This document shows, piece by piece, positions 26,779 to 36,589 of a DNA stretch of 64,000 nucleotides (its first letter is position 1; every line of letters starts with the position of its first letter). Source of the stretch: Blautia glucerasea (GTDB lineage: Bacteria; Bacillota; Clostridia; Lachnospirales; Lachnospiraceae); NCBI RefSeq assembly GCF_020537505.1, contig NZ_JAJBMO010000005.1, positions 1 to 64,000 of the forward strand, in the 5' to 3' direction. Under the pieces are notes generated by a model. That model was not told the DNA's origin. It saw only the letters and a list, made by a program, of their open reading frames with translations, and did no database searches. Position numbers and translations under genes: made by a program.

Positions 26779-27765
26779 ATGCCCTTACAGAATTACCAAT
26801 ACGATACCATAATGCGGGAATACAACCGCCGCCAGGCCCGTAACCGCCGTGTGCAGGAGGAGCATCTTGCAGAAGCATATGGGAAGATTCCCCGCCTGCG
26901 TGAAATTGACGAGGAAGTAGCTACTCTAAGTGCCCGGAAAGCACGTGCCCTGATCAGCCGACAGGAGACCGGCATAGAAGATCTGCGCAATGACATTGCA
27001 CTGCTTTCCCAAGAGCGCACTGCGCTTCTGCTCTCTTCCGGTTATCCGGCAGATTATCTGGAGATGAGCTACACCTGTCCTCTTTGTCAGGATACCGGCT
27101 ATATCGGTAGCCAGAAATGCACCTGTTTCAGGAAGGCAGAGATCGAACTGCTTTATACACAGTCAAATTTGAAAGAAATTCTTGAAAAAGAGAACTTTGA
27201 CCACTTTTCATTTGACTTTTATTCTGATACAATAACAAATGATTCAACGGGACTGACCGAACGTGAGACAGCCCGCCGTGCTTACAATCTGGCCAGGGAA
27301 TTTATCGCGGACTTTGATAACTCCTTCCAGAACCTGTTTTTCTACGGTGACACCGGTGTGGGGAAAACCTTTCTTTCCCACTGTATTGCCCACGATCTTC
27401 TGGACAGCGCACACTGTGTACTGTATTTTTCCGCATTTGAGCTGTTTGATTTTCTTGCCAGCTCTGCTTTTTCCAGAAGCAGCGATGCCCCCGATGATGA
27501 ACCGATTTTTGACTGTGACCTGCTGATCATTGATGACCTGGGAACCGAGCTGACTAACAGCTTTGTATCCTCACAGCTTTTCCTGTGTATCAATGAACGG
27601 ATCATGCGCAAAAAATCTACAATTATTTCCACAAACCTGAAGCTGGAAGATTTCTCAGCGACTTATTCTGAGAGAACCTTTTCCCGTATTGCCAGCAACT
27701 ATCAGATGACCAAGCTTGTGGGAAAGGATATCCGCATTCAGAAAATTTTTTTAGGAGGAAAGTAA
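26779..27765 (+). CDS. DnaC/DnaI-like helicase loader ATPase
   Basis: A 328-residue AAA+ protein. A helical N-terminal part (1-95) should bind the helicase; C100, C103, C114 and C116 (CPLCQDTGYIGSQKCTC) form a zinc finger as in B. subtilis DnaI; Walker A GDTGVGKT at 190-197; Walker B CDLLIIDDLGTE near 247-258; arginine-finger segment SERTFSRI near 300. It should load DnaB-type helicase on single-stranded DNA. It is sandwiched between the DnaD-like gene and prs (3-bp gap). Confidence 0.92.
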   Translation: MPLQNYQYDTIMREYNRRQARNRRVQEEHLAEAYGKIPRLREIDEEVATLSARKARALISRQETGIEDLRNDIALLSQERTALLLSSGYPADYLEMSYTCPLCQDTGYIGSQKCTCFRKAEIELLYTQSNLKEILEKENFDHFSFDFYSDTITNDSTGLTERETARRAYNLAREFIADFDNSFQNLFFYGDTGVGKTFLSHCIAHDLLDSAHCVLYFSAFELFDFLASSAFSRSSDAPDDEPIFDCDLLIIDDLGTELTNSFVSSQLFLCINERIMRKKSTIISTNLKLEDFSATYSERTFSRIASNYQMTKLVGKDIRIQKIFLGGK

Positions 27766-27768
27766 AGA

Positions 27769-28947
27769 ATGGCACAAGAAGAATTGACTACCCTTCCCGT
27801 TGGAAGACTGGGATTAGTTCCTTTGGAAAGCTGCAAGAGCCTTGGACAGAAGGTCGATGAATGGCTCGTTCAGTGGCGTAAGGAGCGTGAACATTCAGAA
27901 TCAGATTCTTTCGCCTTTGAAGGATACAAGAGAGATTCCTATACCATCAAAGTTCAGAACCCGCGTTTTGGTTCCGGTGAGGGTAAATGCGTCATCACCG
28001 AATCTGTACGAGGTGACGATATTTATATCCTTGTAGATGTATGCAACTACAATATTTCTTATCCAATCGGCAGATTTACCAACCTGATGTCTCCGGATGA
28101 TCATTACCAGGATCTGAAGCGTGTAATTGCAGCAATCGGAGGCAAGGCCCGCCGTGTGAATGTAATTATGCCATATCTTTATGAAGGCCGTCAGAGTAAA
28201 CGTATCGGAAGAGAATCTCTTGACTGCGCTACTTCCCTTCATGAACTGATCAATATGGGTGTTGAGAATATCATCACCTTTGATGCACATGATCCCCAGA
28301 TTCAGAATGCAACACCACTTCATGGTTTTGAGACAGTACAGCCTTCTTATCAATTTATCAAGGCTCTTCTGAAAAATGAGCAGGGACTTCACATTGACAA
28401 CGAGCATTTCATGATCATCAGCCCGGATGAAGGCAGCATGAGCCGTGCGATTTATCTTGCCAATATCCTTGGTGTTGATATGGGTATGTATTATAAGCGT
28501 CTGGATTACTCCAAGAATATAGGAGGCAGACACCCGATTGCAGCTTATGAGTTCCTGGGACCAAATGTGGCTGGTAAGGACATGATCCTGATCGATGACA
28601 TGATTTCTTCTGGAGATACCATTCTGAAGATTGCTTCTCTTCTGAAAGAGAGAGGTGCTGGCAGAATTTATCTCTGCTCTACTTTTGGACTGTTTACAGA
28701 TAACCTTAAGAAATTTGATGAGGCATATGCCGCTGGTGTATTTGACAAACTTCTCACCACCAACATGGTATACCAGTCTGAAGAGCTTCTTGCAAAACCG
28801 TATTACATTTCCTGTGATATGAGCAAGTACATTGCACTGATCATTGACACGCTGAACCACGATATGTCCGTAAGCCATCTGCTGAACCCTGTTGACAGGA
28901 TCAAGCGCTGTGTAAACAATTATATGGCTCAGTATGACCAGAAATAG
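27769..28947 (+). CDS. prs: Ribose-phosphate pyrophosphokinase, long divergent form
   Basis: A 392-residue PRPP synthetase, about 75 longer than the usual enzyme. An N-terminal extension of about 70 residues precedes the first Pribosyltran_N domain. Visible active-site segments: GRQSKRIGRESLDCA (catalytic flexible region), FDAHDPQIQN (canonical DLHAGQIQG) and the PRPP loop MILIDDMISSGDTI. It makes PRPP from ATP and ribose-5-phosphate for nucleotide, His and Trp synthesis. It is the last gene of the helicase-loader operon. Both substitutions are near the normal sites, so it is probably active. Confidence 0.9.
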   Translation: MAQEELTTLPVGRLGLVPLESCKSLGQKVDEWLVQWRKEREHSESDSFAFEGYKRDSYTIKVQNPRFGSGEGKCVITESVRGDDIYILVDVCNYNISYPIGRFTNLMSPDDHYQDLKRVIAAIGGKARRVNVIMPYLYEGRQSKRIGRESLDCATSLHELINMGVENIITFDAHDPQIQNATPLHGFETVQPSYQFIKALLKNEQGLHIDNEHFMIISPDEGSMSRAIYLANILGVDMGMYYKRLDYSKNIGGRHPIAAYEFLGPNVAGKDMILIDDMISSGDTILKIASLLKERGAGRIYLCSTFGLFTDNLKKFDEAYAAGVFDKLLTTNMVYQSEELLAKPYYISCDMSKYIALIIDTLNHDMSVSHLLNPVDRIKRCVNNYMAQYDQK

Positions 28948-28998
28948 GCATTCTGCATTTCATTTGTTTTATTACAACTAAAATCCGAATAATCATTT

Positions 28999-29032
28999 GA
29001 GGCTGACACAGTTTTGTGCCAGCCTCTTGTTC
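28999..29032 (+). terminator. Terminator after prs
   Basis: Hairpin GAGGCTGACACA / TGTGCCAGCCTC (28999-29010 and 29015-29026) with TTGTTC after it; the U-tract is weak. Confidence 0.7.
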
Positions 29033-29106
29033 GTCACTACAATAATTACTTTTATTTATCTTTATTTTATTCTATGGTTTTTTCAGATTTTCTCAATGTA
29101 GCTAAT

Positions 29107-30627
29107 TTACTGCTTTCCAGAAAATATACTCTTTACGTTTTCGTTCTTTGTAAGAAGTATGATCTGCCGTGGCTGCTTTTTCATCCACCGAGAAATTGCC
29201 ATAAGACTCTCTTTTCTTTTTCCATGAAAAACATCATCCAGAACCACTGGGAGTATTTTTTCATCCGCTAGCAGTTCGCTGGCCGCCATGCGAATGGAAA
29301 AGTACAAAACTTCAATTTCTCCCCTCTCCAGCTCTTCTACTCCAACAGTGCCATCTTCCATGCTCAGTTCAATGCGCTGTCCTTCATCTCCGTAGAATTC
29401 CATAAATTTGCCATTTGTAAGCTCCCGTAAGATTCTGGAAGCCCGGATACGTATTTTTCTGCCCTTTTGCAGATAAATATTTCTGGACAGTTCCCCAATG
29501 GTATCCATAGCCAGATTCAACGCCTGTGTTTCCAGTTCTTCCGAAGTAGGAAGAGAAGTCTCGTTCTCATACTCCTGATACTCACTCTGCAAATTGGTAA
29601 ACGCAGTCAGTTTTTCTTCATAGGTTCCGTCAATATCTTCTTGGCTGGATTTCAATTTCTCCTGCCGGGACTGCAGATACGCCTTTTTCTTCTTTTGTTT
29701 CACAAATTCCATGCGCAGTTTTCTTCGGGCGGTAAGTGTATAGATTACCGTTGCGATTGCCGCAAGAATACATACATCCATTCCCAACTTCGACATTTCA
29801 TCTGTTAACTGGAAACTTCCTACAATTCCTACAATTCCAACAATGATTGCCAGTGCTCCTGCAATTACCATTCCCAGATTCTTTTTCTCGATTGCCTGCA
29901 ATTGTTCCTCAATAACTGCTGCCTCTTCTTTTCCCTCTGCGGAATACATCCTTGCCTGGGCCTGAGCTACCTGCCCTTTCTGACCACGAAGGCCATTTAA
30001 TTCATTCTCCAGATTTTCCAGCTCTGTGGCCAGCTTTTCCTTTTCTCTTAAAACAGCCTTCTGCCCGCGTTCTTTTTGGGAAAGATAACCCTTTCGCCAC
30101 ATTTTCAGCATCTGCTCTGATCTTCCAAGATCAAGCAGGCCATCGCCGCTCTTGCTGAGAATGCTAAGCTTATTTTGAATCTCTCTTGCCATTTCTGCGG
30201 GAGAATTTCCAGAAAGAGCCTCTGTCAAAACGGCATTATCAAAGATAGTTTCACTGATTCCTCCCAGAAGCTTCTCTAACGTTTCATTTTCTCCATCCAG
30301 CATTTTACCGGTGTCTTCACAGAACAGCTGACAATCATCTGTTTCTGCCCCAAATTCCCGTGTTAAACGGTAATTTCTTTGTCCAGACCGGAACCAGATT
30401 GTTCCGCCCTCTTTTTCTACAGATTCCTGGGCGTTTTTTTCTGTATAAAATTCATTCTTTCTCACACCTTCTTCCGGCATCCCAAAGAACATATCTTTCA
30501 TAAAAATAAACACAATATTTTTTTCAGCCTCATTCACACCATAAAACATATTTACTCCTGATGAGAATTCTATGGTTTTATCTTGAAGTCCGCCAAAATT
30601 TTTAATGAATATGCGTTTTAAAATCAT
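29107..30627 (-). CDS. SbcC/YhaN-like ATPase with altered Walker A
   Basis: A 506-residue protein laid out like YhaN/SbcC: N-terminal ATPase lobe (MILKRIFIKNFGGLQDKTIEF), long coiled coil (about 175-245), two membrane helices (about 252-272 and 284-302), second coil, C-terminal lobe with Walker B ILPVVLDDVFHG near 460. The Walker A position reads GVNEAEKN (30-37) where the family has GPNEAGKS/T: the lysine stays but the preceding glycine and following Ser/Thr are lost. It is shorter than most SbcC proteins. The SbcD-like partner gene lies 77 bp upstream. Either a non-hydrolysing scaffold or a decaying gene. Confidence 0.8.
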   Translation of the reverse strand: MILKRIFIKNFGGLQDKTIEFSSGVNMFYGVNEAEKNIVFIFMKDMFFGMPEEGVRKNEFYTEKNAQESVEKEGGTIWFRSGQRNYRLTREFGAETDDCQLFCEDTGKMLDGENETLEKLLGGISETIFDNAVLTEALSGNSPAEMAREIQNKLSILSKSGDGLLDLGRSEQMLKMWRKGYLSQKERGQKAVLREKEKLATELENLENELNGLRGQKGQVAQAQARMYSAEGKEEAAVIEEQLQAIEKKNLGMVIAGALAIIVGIVGIVGSFQLTDEMSKLGMDVCILAAIATVIYTLTARRKLRMEFVKQKKKKAYLQSRQEKLKSSQEDIDGTYEEKLTAFTNLQSEYQEYENETSLPTSEELETQALNLAMDTIGELSRNIYLQKGRKIRIRASRILRELTNGKFMEFYGDEGQRIELSMEDGTVGVEELERGEIEVLYFSIRMAASELLADEKILPVVLDDVFHGKRKESLMAISRWMKKQPRQIILLTKNENVKSIFSGKQ

Positions 30628-30704
30628 ATAATCTTGTTACCTCGCACCACAACTCATGCATTCACCTAATATCCTGCTTCCTATTTCCTGCAGACAAAAA
30701 CAGA

Positions 30705-31763
30705 TCAGCTGGAGCGTCTGGTTTCCAGCAATGCCTGCAGCCCATAATAGAGAGCCTTATCCTCCACTGTATTTCTGTTTTTCTCCTGAAAGAAGCGGAT
30801 GTAATCTCCAATCAGCGTTCCTGCATACCTCTTCTGCAGACTTTCCAGATCATAAGCAGGCCTTGTTTCATCCAGTACTTCTGTAATATTTCCAAAAGAT
30901 TTCAATTTCTCCGGGATCAGAAACAGTTCCGGTTTTCTTTTTCCCTGAAGGATCACACGGTATATGTTCAGTCCGCCTCTTCTGAAGATTTCATCTTTCA
31001 AGGTATCTTCTACGGAAAGCTGTGTACTTCCCTCATTTACGTTAATCAGAAGCTGATTGTAGGTGCGCATGGAAAATGGTACAAATCGGGTTCTCACCTT
31101 GCCATTTTCTATTCTGCCTTCTATATAGCCGTGTTCTCCAAAGTCATTGCTGCAAACAGGCTCCAGAGTCCCGCTGTAAGCCGCCACATCCCGGATCAGA
31201 CTCTGCGGCGTATGTAAATGTCCAAGCGCAATATAATCAAAACCAGTCTCCGCAAGCGCAGCCACATTTACAGGGCAATGACTTCCATCTCCTCCATGAG
31301 CCAGTAGAATATGAACCCCTTCTCTTCCTGCCAGTCTTACACTGTCATAGACAGGAGCTTCGATCTTGGGATGCTCATAGCTCATTCCATATACATAGAC
31401 GTCAGATTTTGTATCTTTCACGCAGGTAATTTTTTCTTCCTGAAAAAAGGTTACATTTGGCGCCCAGGAAAACTCTCGGTAAAAGGAATCCCCTTTCAGA
31501 TAATCGCTGTCACCCGCCATCAGATAGACACTGGTATTCGGAATACTGGAAAATAAATTATTTACTTCATTCAATTCGTATGGAAGAGGCTGACGGTGGA
31601 ACAAATCTCCAGCTATAAATAACAAATCCACCGGATTTTCGCGGATGCCCGCAATAACCCGGCGGAATGTTTCCCAGATTTCATTCTCCCGCTTCTCACT
31701 CCATGGGCAGCCCCTGTCTGGAACCGCCCCAAGATGTACATCTGCAAGATGAATAAATCTCAT
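30705..31763 (-). CDS. SbcD/YhaO-like metallophosphoesterase with altered catalytic motif
   Basis: A 352-residue Mre11/SbcD-type protein. Motifs: DVH (D8, H10), GDLFH (D53), LAHGG (H156), GHLH (H182, H184). Motif III, normally GNHD, reads GDSD at 84-87, so the metal-bridging Asn is Asp and the catalytic His is Ser. A capping domain follows residue 220. In the family the enzyme degrades DNA ends with an SbcC-like ATPase; here loss of that His should strongly reduce nuclease activity. The start is ATG at 31763, 14 bp behind asnS. Confidence 0.85.
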   Translation of the reverse strand: MRFIHLADVHLGAVPDRGCPWSEKRENEIWETFRRVIAGIRENPVDLLFIAGDLFHRQPLPYELNEVNNLFSSIPNTSVYLMAGDSDYLKGDSFYREFSWAPNVTFFQEEKITCVKDTKSDVYVYGMSYEHPKIEAPVYDSVRLAGREGVHILLAHGGDGSHCPVNVAALAETGFDYIALGHLHTPQSLIRDVAAYSGTLEPVCSNDFGEHGYIEGRIENGKVRTRFVPFSMRTYNQLLINVNEGSTQLSVEDTLKDEIFRRGGLNIYRVILQGKRKPELFLIPEKLKSFGNITEVLDETRPAYDLESLQKRYAGTLIGDYIRFFQEKNRNTVEDKALYYGLQALLETRRSS

Positions 31764-31777
31764 TCTTTTACCTCATT

Positions 31778-33169
31778 TTATAAATCGCAGTTGTTAACTG
31801 TTCTCGGGAATGGGATTACGTCACGGATGTTGCCCATTCCGGTAAGATACATAACGCAACGCTCAAATCCCAGGCCAAATCCAGAATGACGTGTAGAACC
31901 GTACTTACGCAGGTCAAGATAGAAGTCATAATCTTCTTCCTTCAGTCCCAGCTCAGCCATACGCGCTTTCAGCTTGCCATAGTCATCCTCTCTCTGGCTT
32001 CCGCCGATGATCTCACCAATTCCAGGAACCAGGCAGTCCATAGCTGCAACTGTCTTACCATCCTCATTTGCCTTCATATAGAAAGCTTTGATTTCCTTCG
32101 GATAGTCTGTAACAAAAATAGGTTTCTTGAAGATCTGCTCTGTCAGATAACGCTCATGCTCTGTTTGCAGGTCGCATCCCCAGGATACCTTGTAATCAAA
32201 TTTATCATTGTTCTTCTCAAGAAGTTCAATGGCCTCTGTGTAGGTAACACGGCCAAACTCAGAGTTCGCAACATGGTTCAATCTGTCCAGAAGTCCCTTG
32301 TCCACGAAGGAATTGAAGAAATTCATCTCCTCCGGAGCATTCTCCAGAACATAGCTTATCACATATTTCAGCATAGACTCTGCAAGATTCATGTTATCCT
32401 CAAGATCTGCAAACGCACACTCCGGCTCAATCATCCAGAACTCAGCAGCATGACGTGTGGTGTTAGAGTTCTCTGCACGGAAGGTCGGTCCGAATGTATA
32501 TACGTTACGGAATGCCTGTGCAAAAGTCTCACAGTTCAGCTGGCCGCTTACTGTCAGGTTGGTCTCCTTGCCAAAGAAATCCTGAGTGTAATCAATATTT
32601 CCCTTATCATCAGCAGGAATATTGTTCAGATCCATTGTTGTAACCTGAAACATCTCTCCTGCACCTTCACAGTCGCTTCCAGTGATCAGTGGAGTGTGTA
32701 CATAAACAAACCCTCTCTCCTGGAAGAATTTATGGATTGCATATGCACAAAGGGAACGTACACGGAATACAGCCTGGAATGTGTTTGTTCTGGAACGAAG
32801 ATGTGTGATTGTTCTTAAGTACTCAAGGCTGTGACGCTTCTTCTGAAGTGGGTAATCTGGTGCAGAAGCTCCTTCAACAGAAACCTCTGTTGCCTGGATC
32901 TCAAATGGCTGTTTTGCCTGGGGAGTCGCTACCAACATTCCTTTTACAATGATTGCTGCTCCTACATTCAGTTTGGAAATCTCAGCAAAATTATCCATTG
33001 TATCATGGTAAACCACCTGAAGCGTCTCAAAATAGGTTCCGTCATGGAGCACAATAAATCCAAAGGTCTTAGAATCACGAACGCTTCGTACCCAGCCGCC
33101 TACTGTAACTTCTTTGTCCAGGTATTTCTCCCGTTCTCTATAAATCTCTTTTACCGTTGTAAGTTTCAT
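31778..33169 (-). CDS. asnS: Asparagine--tRNA ligase
   Basis: A 463-residue class II synthetase. N-terminal OB fold ([25 protein letters not shown]), then motif 2 ([21 protein letters not shown]) and motif 3 ([27 protein letters not shown]). The insertion [26 protein letters not shown] fits AsnRS rather than AspRS. It is transcribed from its own promoter with a short leader, so no T-box is present. The SbcD-like gene follows 14 bp downstream. Confidence 0.95.
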   Translation of the reverse strand: MKLTTVKEIYREREKYLDKEVTVGGWVRSVRDSKTFGFIVLHDGTYFETLQVVYHDTMDNFAEISKLNVGAAIIVKGMLVATPQAKQPFEIQATEVSVEGASAPDYPLQKKRHSLEYLRTITHLRSRTNTFQAVFRVRSLCAYAIHKFFQERGFVYVHTPLITGSDCEGAGEMFQVTTMDLNNIPADDKGNIDYTQDFFGKETNLTVSGQLNCETFAQAFRNVYTFGPTFRAENSNTTRHAAEFWMIEPECAFADLEDNMNLAESMLKYVISYVLENAPEEMNFFNSFVDKGLLDRLNHVANSEFGRVTYTEAIELLEKNNDKFDYKVSWGCDLQTEHERYLTEQIFKKPIFVTDYPKEIKAFYMKANEDGKTVAAMDCLVPGIGEIIGGSQREDDYGKLKARMAELGLKEEDYDFYLDLRKYGSTRHSGFGLGFERCVMYLTGMGNIRDVIPFPRTVNNCDL

Positions 33170-33216
33170 AATTAGTTCCTCTTTCTCCTCATTTTTCCAA
33201 ACACTCGTTTCTCTAT

Positions 33217-33245
33217 AGTATAGACTATTCCGGTTATTCGCGCAA
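33217..33245 (-). promoter_or_regulatory. asnS promoter
   Basis: Minus strand -35 TTGCGC (33240-33245), 17-nt spacer, -10 TATACT (33217-33222). About 40 nt of leader with GAGGAGAAAGAGG before the ATG. Confidence 0.6.
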
Positions 33246-33284
33246 GGCTATTTAGATTTTATTTTGTCGGATAAAAACAATGAA

Positions 33285-33331
33285 TAAACGCAAAAGAAGA
33301 CCGCAGCTTATAAAGTTAAGCCTTAGCCTTC
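33285..33331 (-). terminator. Terminator after the SGNH hydrolase gene
   Basis: Imperfect 15-bp stem, arms at 33296-33310 and 33317-33331, followed on the minus strand by TTTTGCGTTTATTC. Confidence 0.6.
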
Positions 33332-33389
33332 TCTTTGGTAAATTTAATATTCTGTATTTATTTTAAATTTCATTCTGAAACTGTTCTTC

Positions 33390-34895
33390 TTACCAGGCCG
33401 TCAGATAATCAAGGCAATATTTGAATATCCGCTTGTAGGTCTTCGTGGTGTAGTGCAAGCCATCGTCTATCGCCACATCCTGACCGCCGCCACCAAGATT
33501 AGTTCCATAACCATTTTTAAGAAGATAGGAATAGGTGTCAATATATCCATATGTGCTGCCAAGTCCACTCTTTAAAACGGAATTGAACTTGCGGATCACT
33601 TCTTCTTTTCGTATGGCATTTCTTCCCAGGTATTCAATTGTTTTACTGTTGACCGGGTTCACCGACATAATAAACAATTTACAGTTTTTCTTCTGAAGAG
33701 TTCCAGCAATCTCCTGTAAATACTCTACATAATTGTACATATTTCCAGGATCGTTCACTCCCAGGTTGAAAATTACAGCCGTCGGTCTCTGCACAGAATA
33801 ATTTGCTTCTGCCAGCTTGAGAATGGAACTGAATCCATCTTCTTTCAGCCAGTCAAGGCCTTTTCCCTCCTGGCACACAAAATCAATATCCCTGGTAATG
33901 CCAGAATCTGAACCGAACTGTCTCTGTAGAGTAAGTTCCATACGGACGGTTCTGGAATCTCCCACAAAAATAATGTGGCTGTAACCTCTGCTGCCGCTTC
34001 CATTTCCAATTCTCCAACCGCTGGACGCCAAGAGATCGGAAGCCGTTAAATCTTCCTCATAAGAACGGTTAAATACCACCGCATATAACTTCAGGTTTCC
34101 ATTAACTGTAATGGTATCTCCCGCTTCATAACGCGGTGATGTACTCTTGCCCGGCTGAACATCCCATCCCATAAAGGTATATCCAGAAGCATTTCTTACA
34201 GATGGAAGAGTATAGGTAGCTCCAGATGAAACACTCTCTGTCTTATAGATAGTTCCATTATTTTTACAAAGAGTTACCGTATAGGCCTTGCTGGTCTTAT
34301 ATACTGCATAAAGCTTCTGTGACTTTTTGATCCGGACTTTCTGTCCCTGGGTATAGGTAGCTTTGGTAGCATTCTTGCTTGTGCTCCAGCCAAGTGCTTC
34401 ATATCCACTCTTTGTCGGAACAGACGGTAAAGTGAGATAAGCCTTGCGCGTGACAGATTTATTTAGTGCTTTAAATGTACTGTTTGCACTTCCGTTGGTA
34501 TTATAGAAATAAACCTTATATACACCAACTTTCTTCCTGACCGCATACAAACTTATATTCTTTTTCAGCTGGATTTTTTTACCTGCTGCGTATGTAGCCT
34601 TAGTAGCATTTTTCTTCGTAGACCATCCAAGATTCTGATAACCGGTTACAGATGGAACAGCCGGAAGCCGAATCTTAGAACCTGACTTTACTTTGATCCT
34701 GAGACTGTTGTAAGAAGGCTTGCCACTTGTATTCCTAAATCTGGCCACCACATACTTAGCCGCTGCCTGTACAGTCTGTGCTCCGCCAAGGGAAATTCCT
34801 TGTTTCTCCCCGCTAGGCCCCCCGGATATAACCAGCATTACAGCCAGCAATACCCAGAAAATCATGTTCTTTCTTGTTTTATTTTTCATAGACAC
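33390..34895 (-). CDS. Secreted InlB-repeat protein with SGNH/GDSL hydrolase domain
   Basis: A 501-residue exported protein. A signal peptide (residues 10-45, ending in VQAAAK) is followed by three Listeria-Bacteroides/InlB B-type repeats (about 47-120, 125-200, 204-275; each with GY..LGW or FMGW and an LYAV ending). Residues 300-500 are an SGNH hydrolase: GDSR (312-315), FNLGVND near 378 and DGLHYT near 478. The domain often removes acetyl groups from sugars; the substrate here is unknown. There is no LPXTG anchor, so the repeats may hold it to the surface. It is a single-gene unit. Confidence 0.85.
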   Translation of the reverse strand: MSMKNKTRKNMIFWVLLAVMLVISGGPSGEKQGISLGGAQTVQAAAKYVVARFRNTSGKPSYNSLRIKVKSGSKIRLPAVPSVTGYQNLGWSTKKNATKATYAAGKKIQLKKNISLYAVRKKVGVYKVYFYNTNGSANSTFKALNKSVTRKAYLTLPSVPTKSGYEALGWSTSKNATKATYTQGQKVRIKKSQKLYAVYKTSKAYTVTLCKNNGTIYKTESVSSGATYTLPSVRNASGYTFMGWDVQPGKSTSPRYEAGDTITVNGNLKLYAVVFNRSYEEDLTASDLLASSGWRIGNGSGSRGYSHIIFVGDSRTVRMELTLQRQFGSDSGITRDIDFVCQEGKGLDWLKEDGFSSILKLAEANYSVQRPTAVIFNLGVNDPGNMYNYVEYLQEIAGTLQKKNCKLFIMSVNPVNSKTIEYLGRNAIRKEEVIRKFNSVLKSGLGSTYGYIDTYSYLLKNGYGTNLGGGGQDVAIDDGLHYTTKTYKRIFKYCLDYLTAW

Positions 34896-35073
34896 TCCTC
34901 TGCTTTTAAATGCCTTTCCTGTTCCCTTTACAACTATAACAAAAATAAACTTTTTATGCTACTTTTAGTATAATAGAAATTTGTTTTTCTTTCAACCTCG
35001 TAACAGGTATTTTTATAATTTTGTTACATTTTTGTTACTGGCATGTTGCAAAGAAGCTGTTTTTTTGCATATT

Positions 35074-36564
35074 TTACAATGTCTGAATAAAGCGCATGAA
35101 GGCTGCTCTGCCTTCTTCTGTACACTTGTAAACTCCAGCATCCTCCAGAACGTGAACAAATACATTTCCAACTTCTTTGTGCAACACTTCTTCAATATTA
35201 TCACGATCAAGATAATCATATCTCGGCAGGAATTCTTTTACCCAGTCTGCATGCTTCTCGATCTTTTCATTGGATGCAATATCCTTACCTTCCAAAATAT
35301 AATCAGCCAGAAGCTCCAGTTCCTCTTTCAGTCTTGCAGGAAGTACGGCAAGTCCCATAACCTCGATCAGACCAATATTCTCTTTCTTAATGTGATGATA
35401 CTGTGCATGAGGATGATATACACCAAGAGGATTCTCCTCGGTAGTAATATTATTTCTCAGAGTCAGATCCAGTTCGTACATATCTCCTTTTTTACGTGCG
35501 ATCGGAGTGATGGTATTATGTGGTTCACCGTCAGTTTCTGCAAAAATAAATGCAGCTTCATCGGTATATCCTCTCCATACCTCCAACACATGTGTAGCAA
35601 GGTCGATCAGTCTCTTCTCATCTTTGTGACGGATACGAAGTACAGACAAAGGCCATTTTACAATACCCGCTTCCACATCCTCATAGCCTGGGATGATTAC
35701 ATGCTTCTCAATTTCAGCCTTCGCCATGGCAAAAGTATAATGTCCGCCCTGGAAGTGATCGTGGCTGAGAATAGAGCCGCCAACAATCGGCAGATCCGCA
35801 TTGGAGCCCAGGAAATAATGAGGAAACAGTTTCACAAAATCAAACAGCTTAATAAAAGTATTTCTCTCGATTTTCATTGGTGTATGCTGGAAATTGAACA
35901 CAATACAGTGCTCATTGTAATACACATATGGAGAATACTGCATGCCCCACGGACTATCATTTATGGTAATTGGGATGATCCTGTGATTCTCTCTCGCTGG
36001 ATGATTTGCACGTCCTGCGTATCCTTCATTCTCCGGGCAGAGAAGACATTTCGGATAACTGCTCGATTTTATAAGTTTTGCAGCGGCAATTGCTTTTGGA
36101 TCTTTCTCAGGCTTGGAAAGATTGATGGTAATATCAATCTCTCCATAAGGAGAATCTACTGTCCATTTCTGATCCTTTTTTACGCGGTAACGACGGATAT
36201 AATCACTATCCTGGCTTAATTTGTAGAAATAATCGGTTGCTTCTTCCGGAGATTTTTCGTATTTTTCCCAAAAGGTTTTCTGTACCTGAGCCGGACGAGG
36301 CATAAGACAGTTCATCAGTCTGGTATCAAATAAATCCCGGTATACTACGCTGTCCTGGATCAGACCTCTCGCTACAGCTTCATCCAGCAGTTCCTTCAGA
36401 ACCAGCTCCAGATTAATGTTGGAATATTCTTCTGCCGGTTCTGTGTACTCATCTTCTTTAAAAACATCAAGAAGAAGATTAGTTGTGTAATTTTTCTCGC
36501 AGGCAGGAGTCATCCCTGTCTCAATCCCATACTGCACCAGTTTTTTAATACTTTCGCTTAACAT
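35074..36564 (-). CDS. galT: UDP-glucose--hexose-1-phosphate uridylyltransferase, class II
   Basis: A 496-residue class II GalT as in lactobacilli and clostridia. Recognisable stretches: NRTLMNCLMPRP-like FDTRLMNCLMPRPAQV, SSYPKCLLCPENEGYAGRANHPARENHR, YVYYNEHCIVFN and GGSILSHDHFQGG. It exchanges uridylyl groups in the Leloir galactose pathway. galK and galE are not adjacent. It is the last gene of a run starting at mtnN and lies 25 bp behind the 816-residue protein. Confidence 0.95.
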   Translation of the reverse strand: MLSESIKKLVQYGIETGMTPACEKNYTTNLLLDVFKEDEYTEPAEEYSNINLELVLKELLDEAVARGLIQDSVVYRDLFDTRLMNCLMPRPAQVQKTFWEKYEKSPEEATDYFYKLSQDSDYIRRYRVKKDQKWTVDSPYGEIDITINLSKPEKDPKAIAAAKLIKSSSYPKCLLCPENEGYAGRANHPARENHRIIPITINDSPWGMQYSPYVYYNEHCIVFNFQHTPMKIERNTFIKLFDFVKLFPHYFLGSNADLPIVGGSILSHDHFQGGHYTFAMAKAEIEKHVIIPGYEDVEAGIVKWPLSVLRIRHKDEKRLIDLATHVLEVWRGYTDEAAFIFAETDGEPHNTITPIARKKGDMYELDLTLRNNITTEENPLGVYHPHAQYHHIKKENIGLIEVMGLAVLPARLKEELELLADYILEGKDIASNEKIEKHADWVKEFLPRYDYLDRDNIEEVLHKEVGNVFVHVLEDAGVYKCTEEGRAAFMRFIQTL

Positions 36565-36589
36565 TTTTCTGTCCTTTCCTGTTGCTTTA

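Noticed and set aside
27901..28878. Minus-strand open frame of 325 codons
   Set aside because: Antisense shadow of prs, without domain similarity.
31886..32818. Plus-strand open frame of 310 codons
   Set aside because: Antisense shadow of asnS.
33170..33389. T-box leader for asnS
   Set aside because: The leader from the promoter is only about 40 nt and has no T-box core sequence.
34981..36219. Plus-strand open frame of 412 codons
   Set aside because: It lies antisense to galT, which has clear family motifs; the translated product is Cys/Phe/Ile-rich with no recognisable domain.
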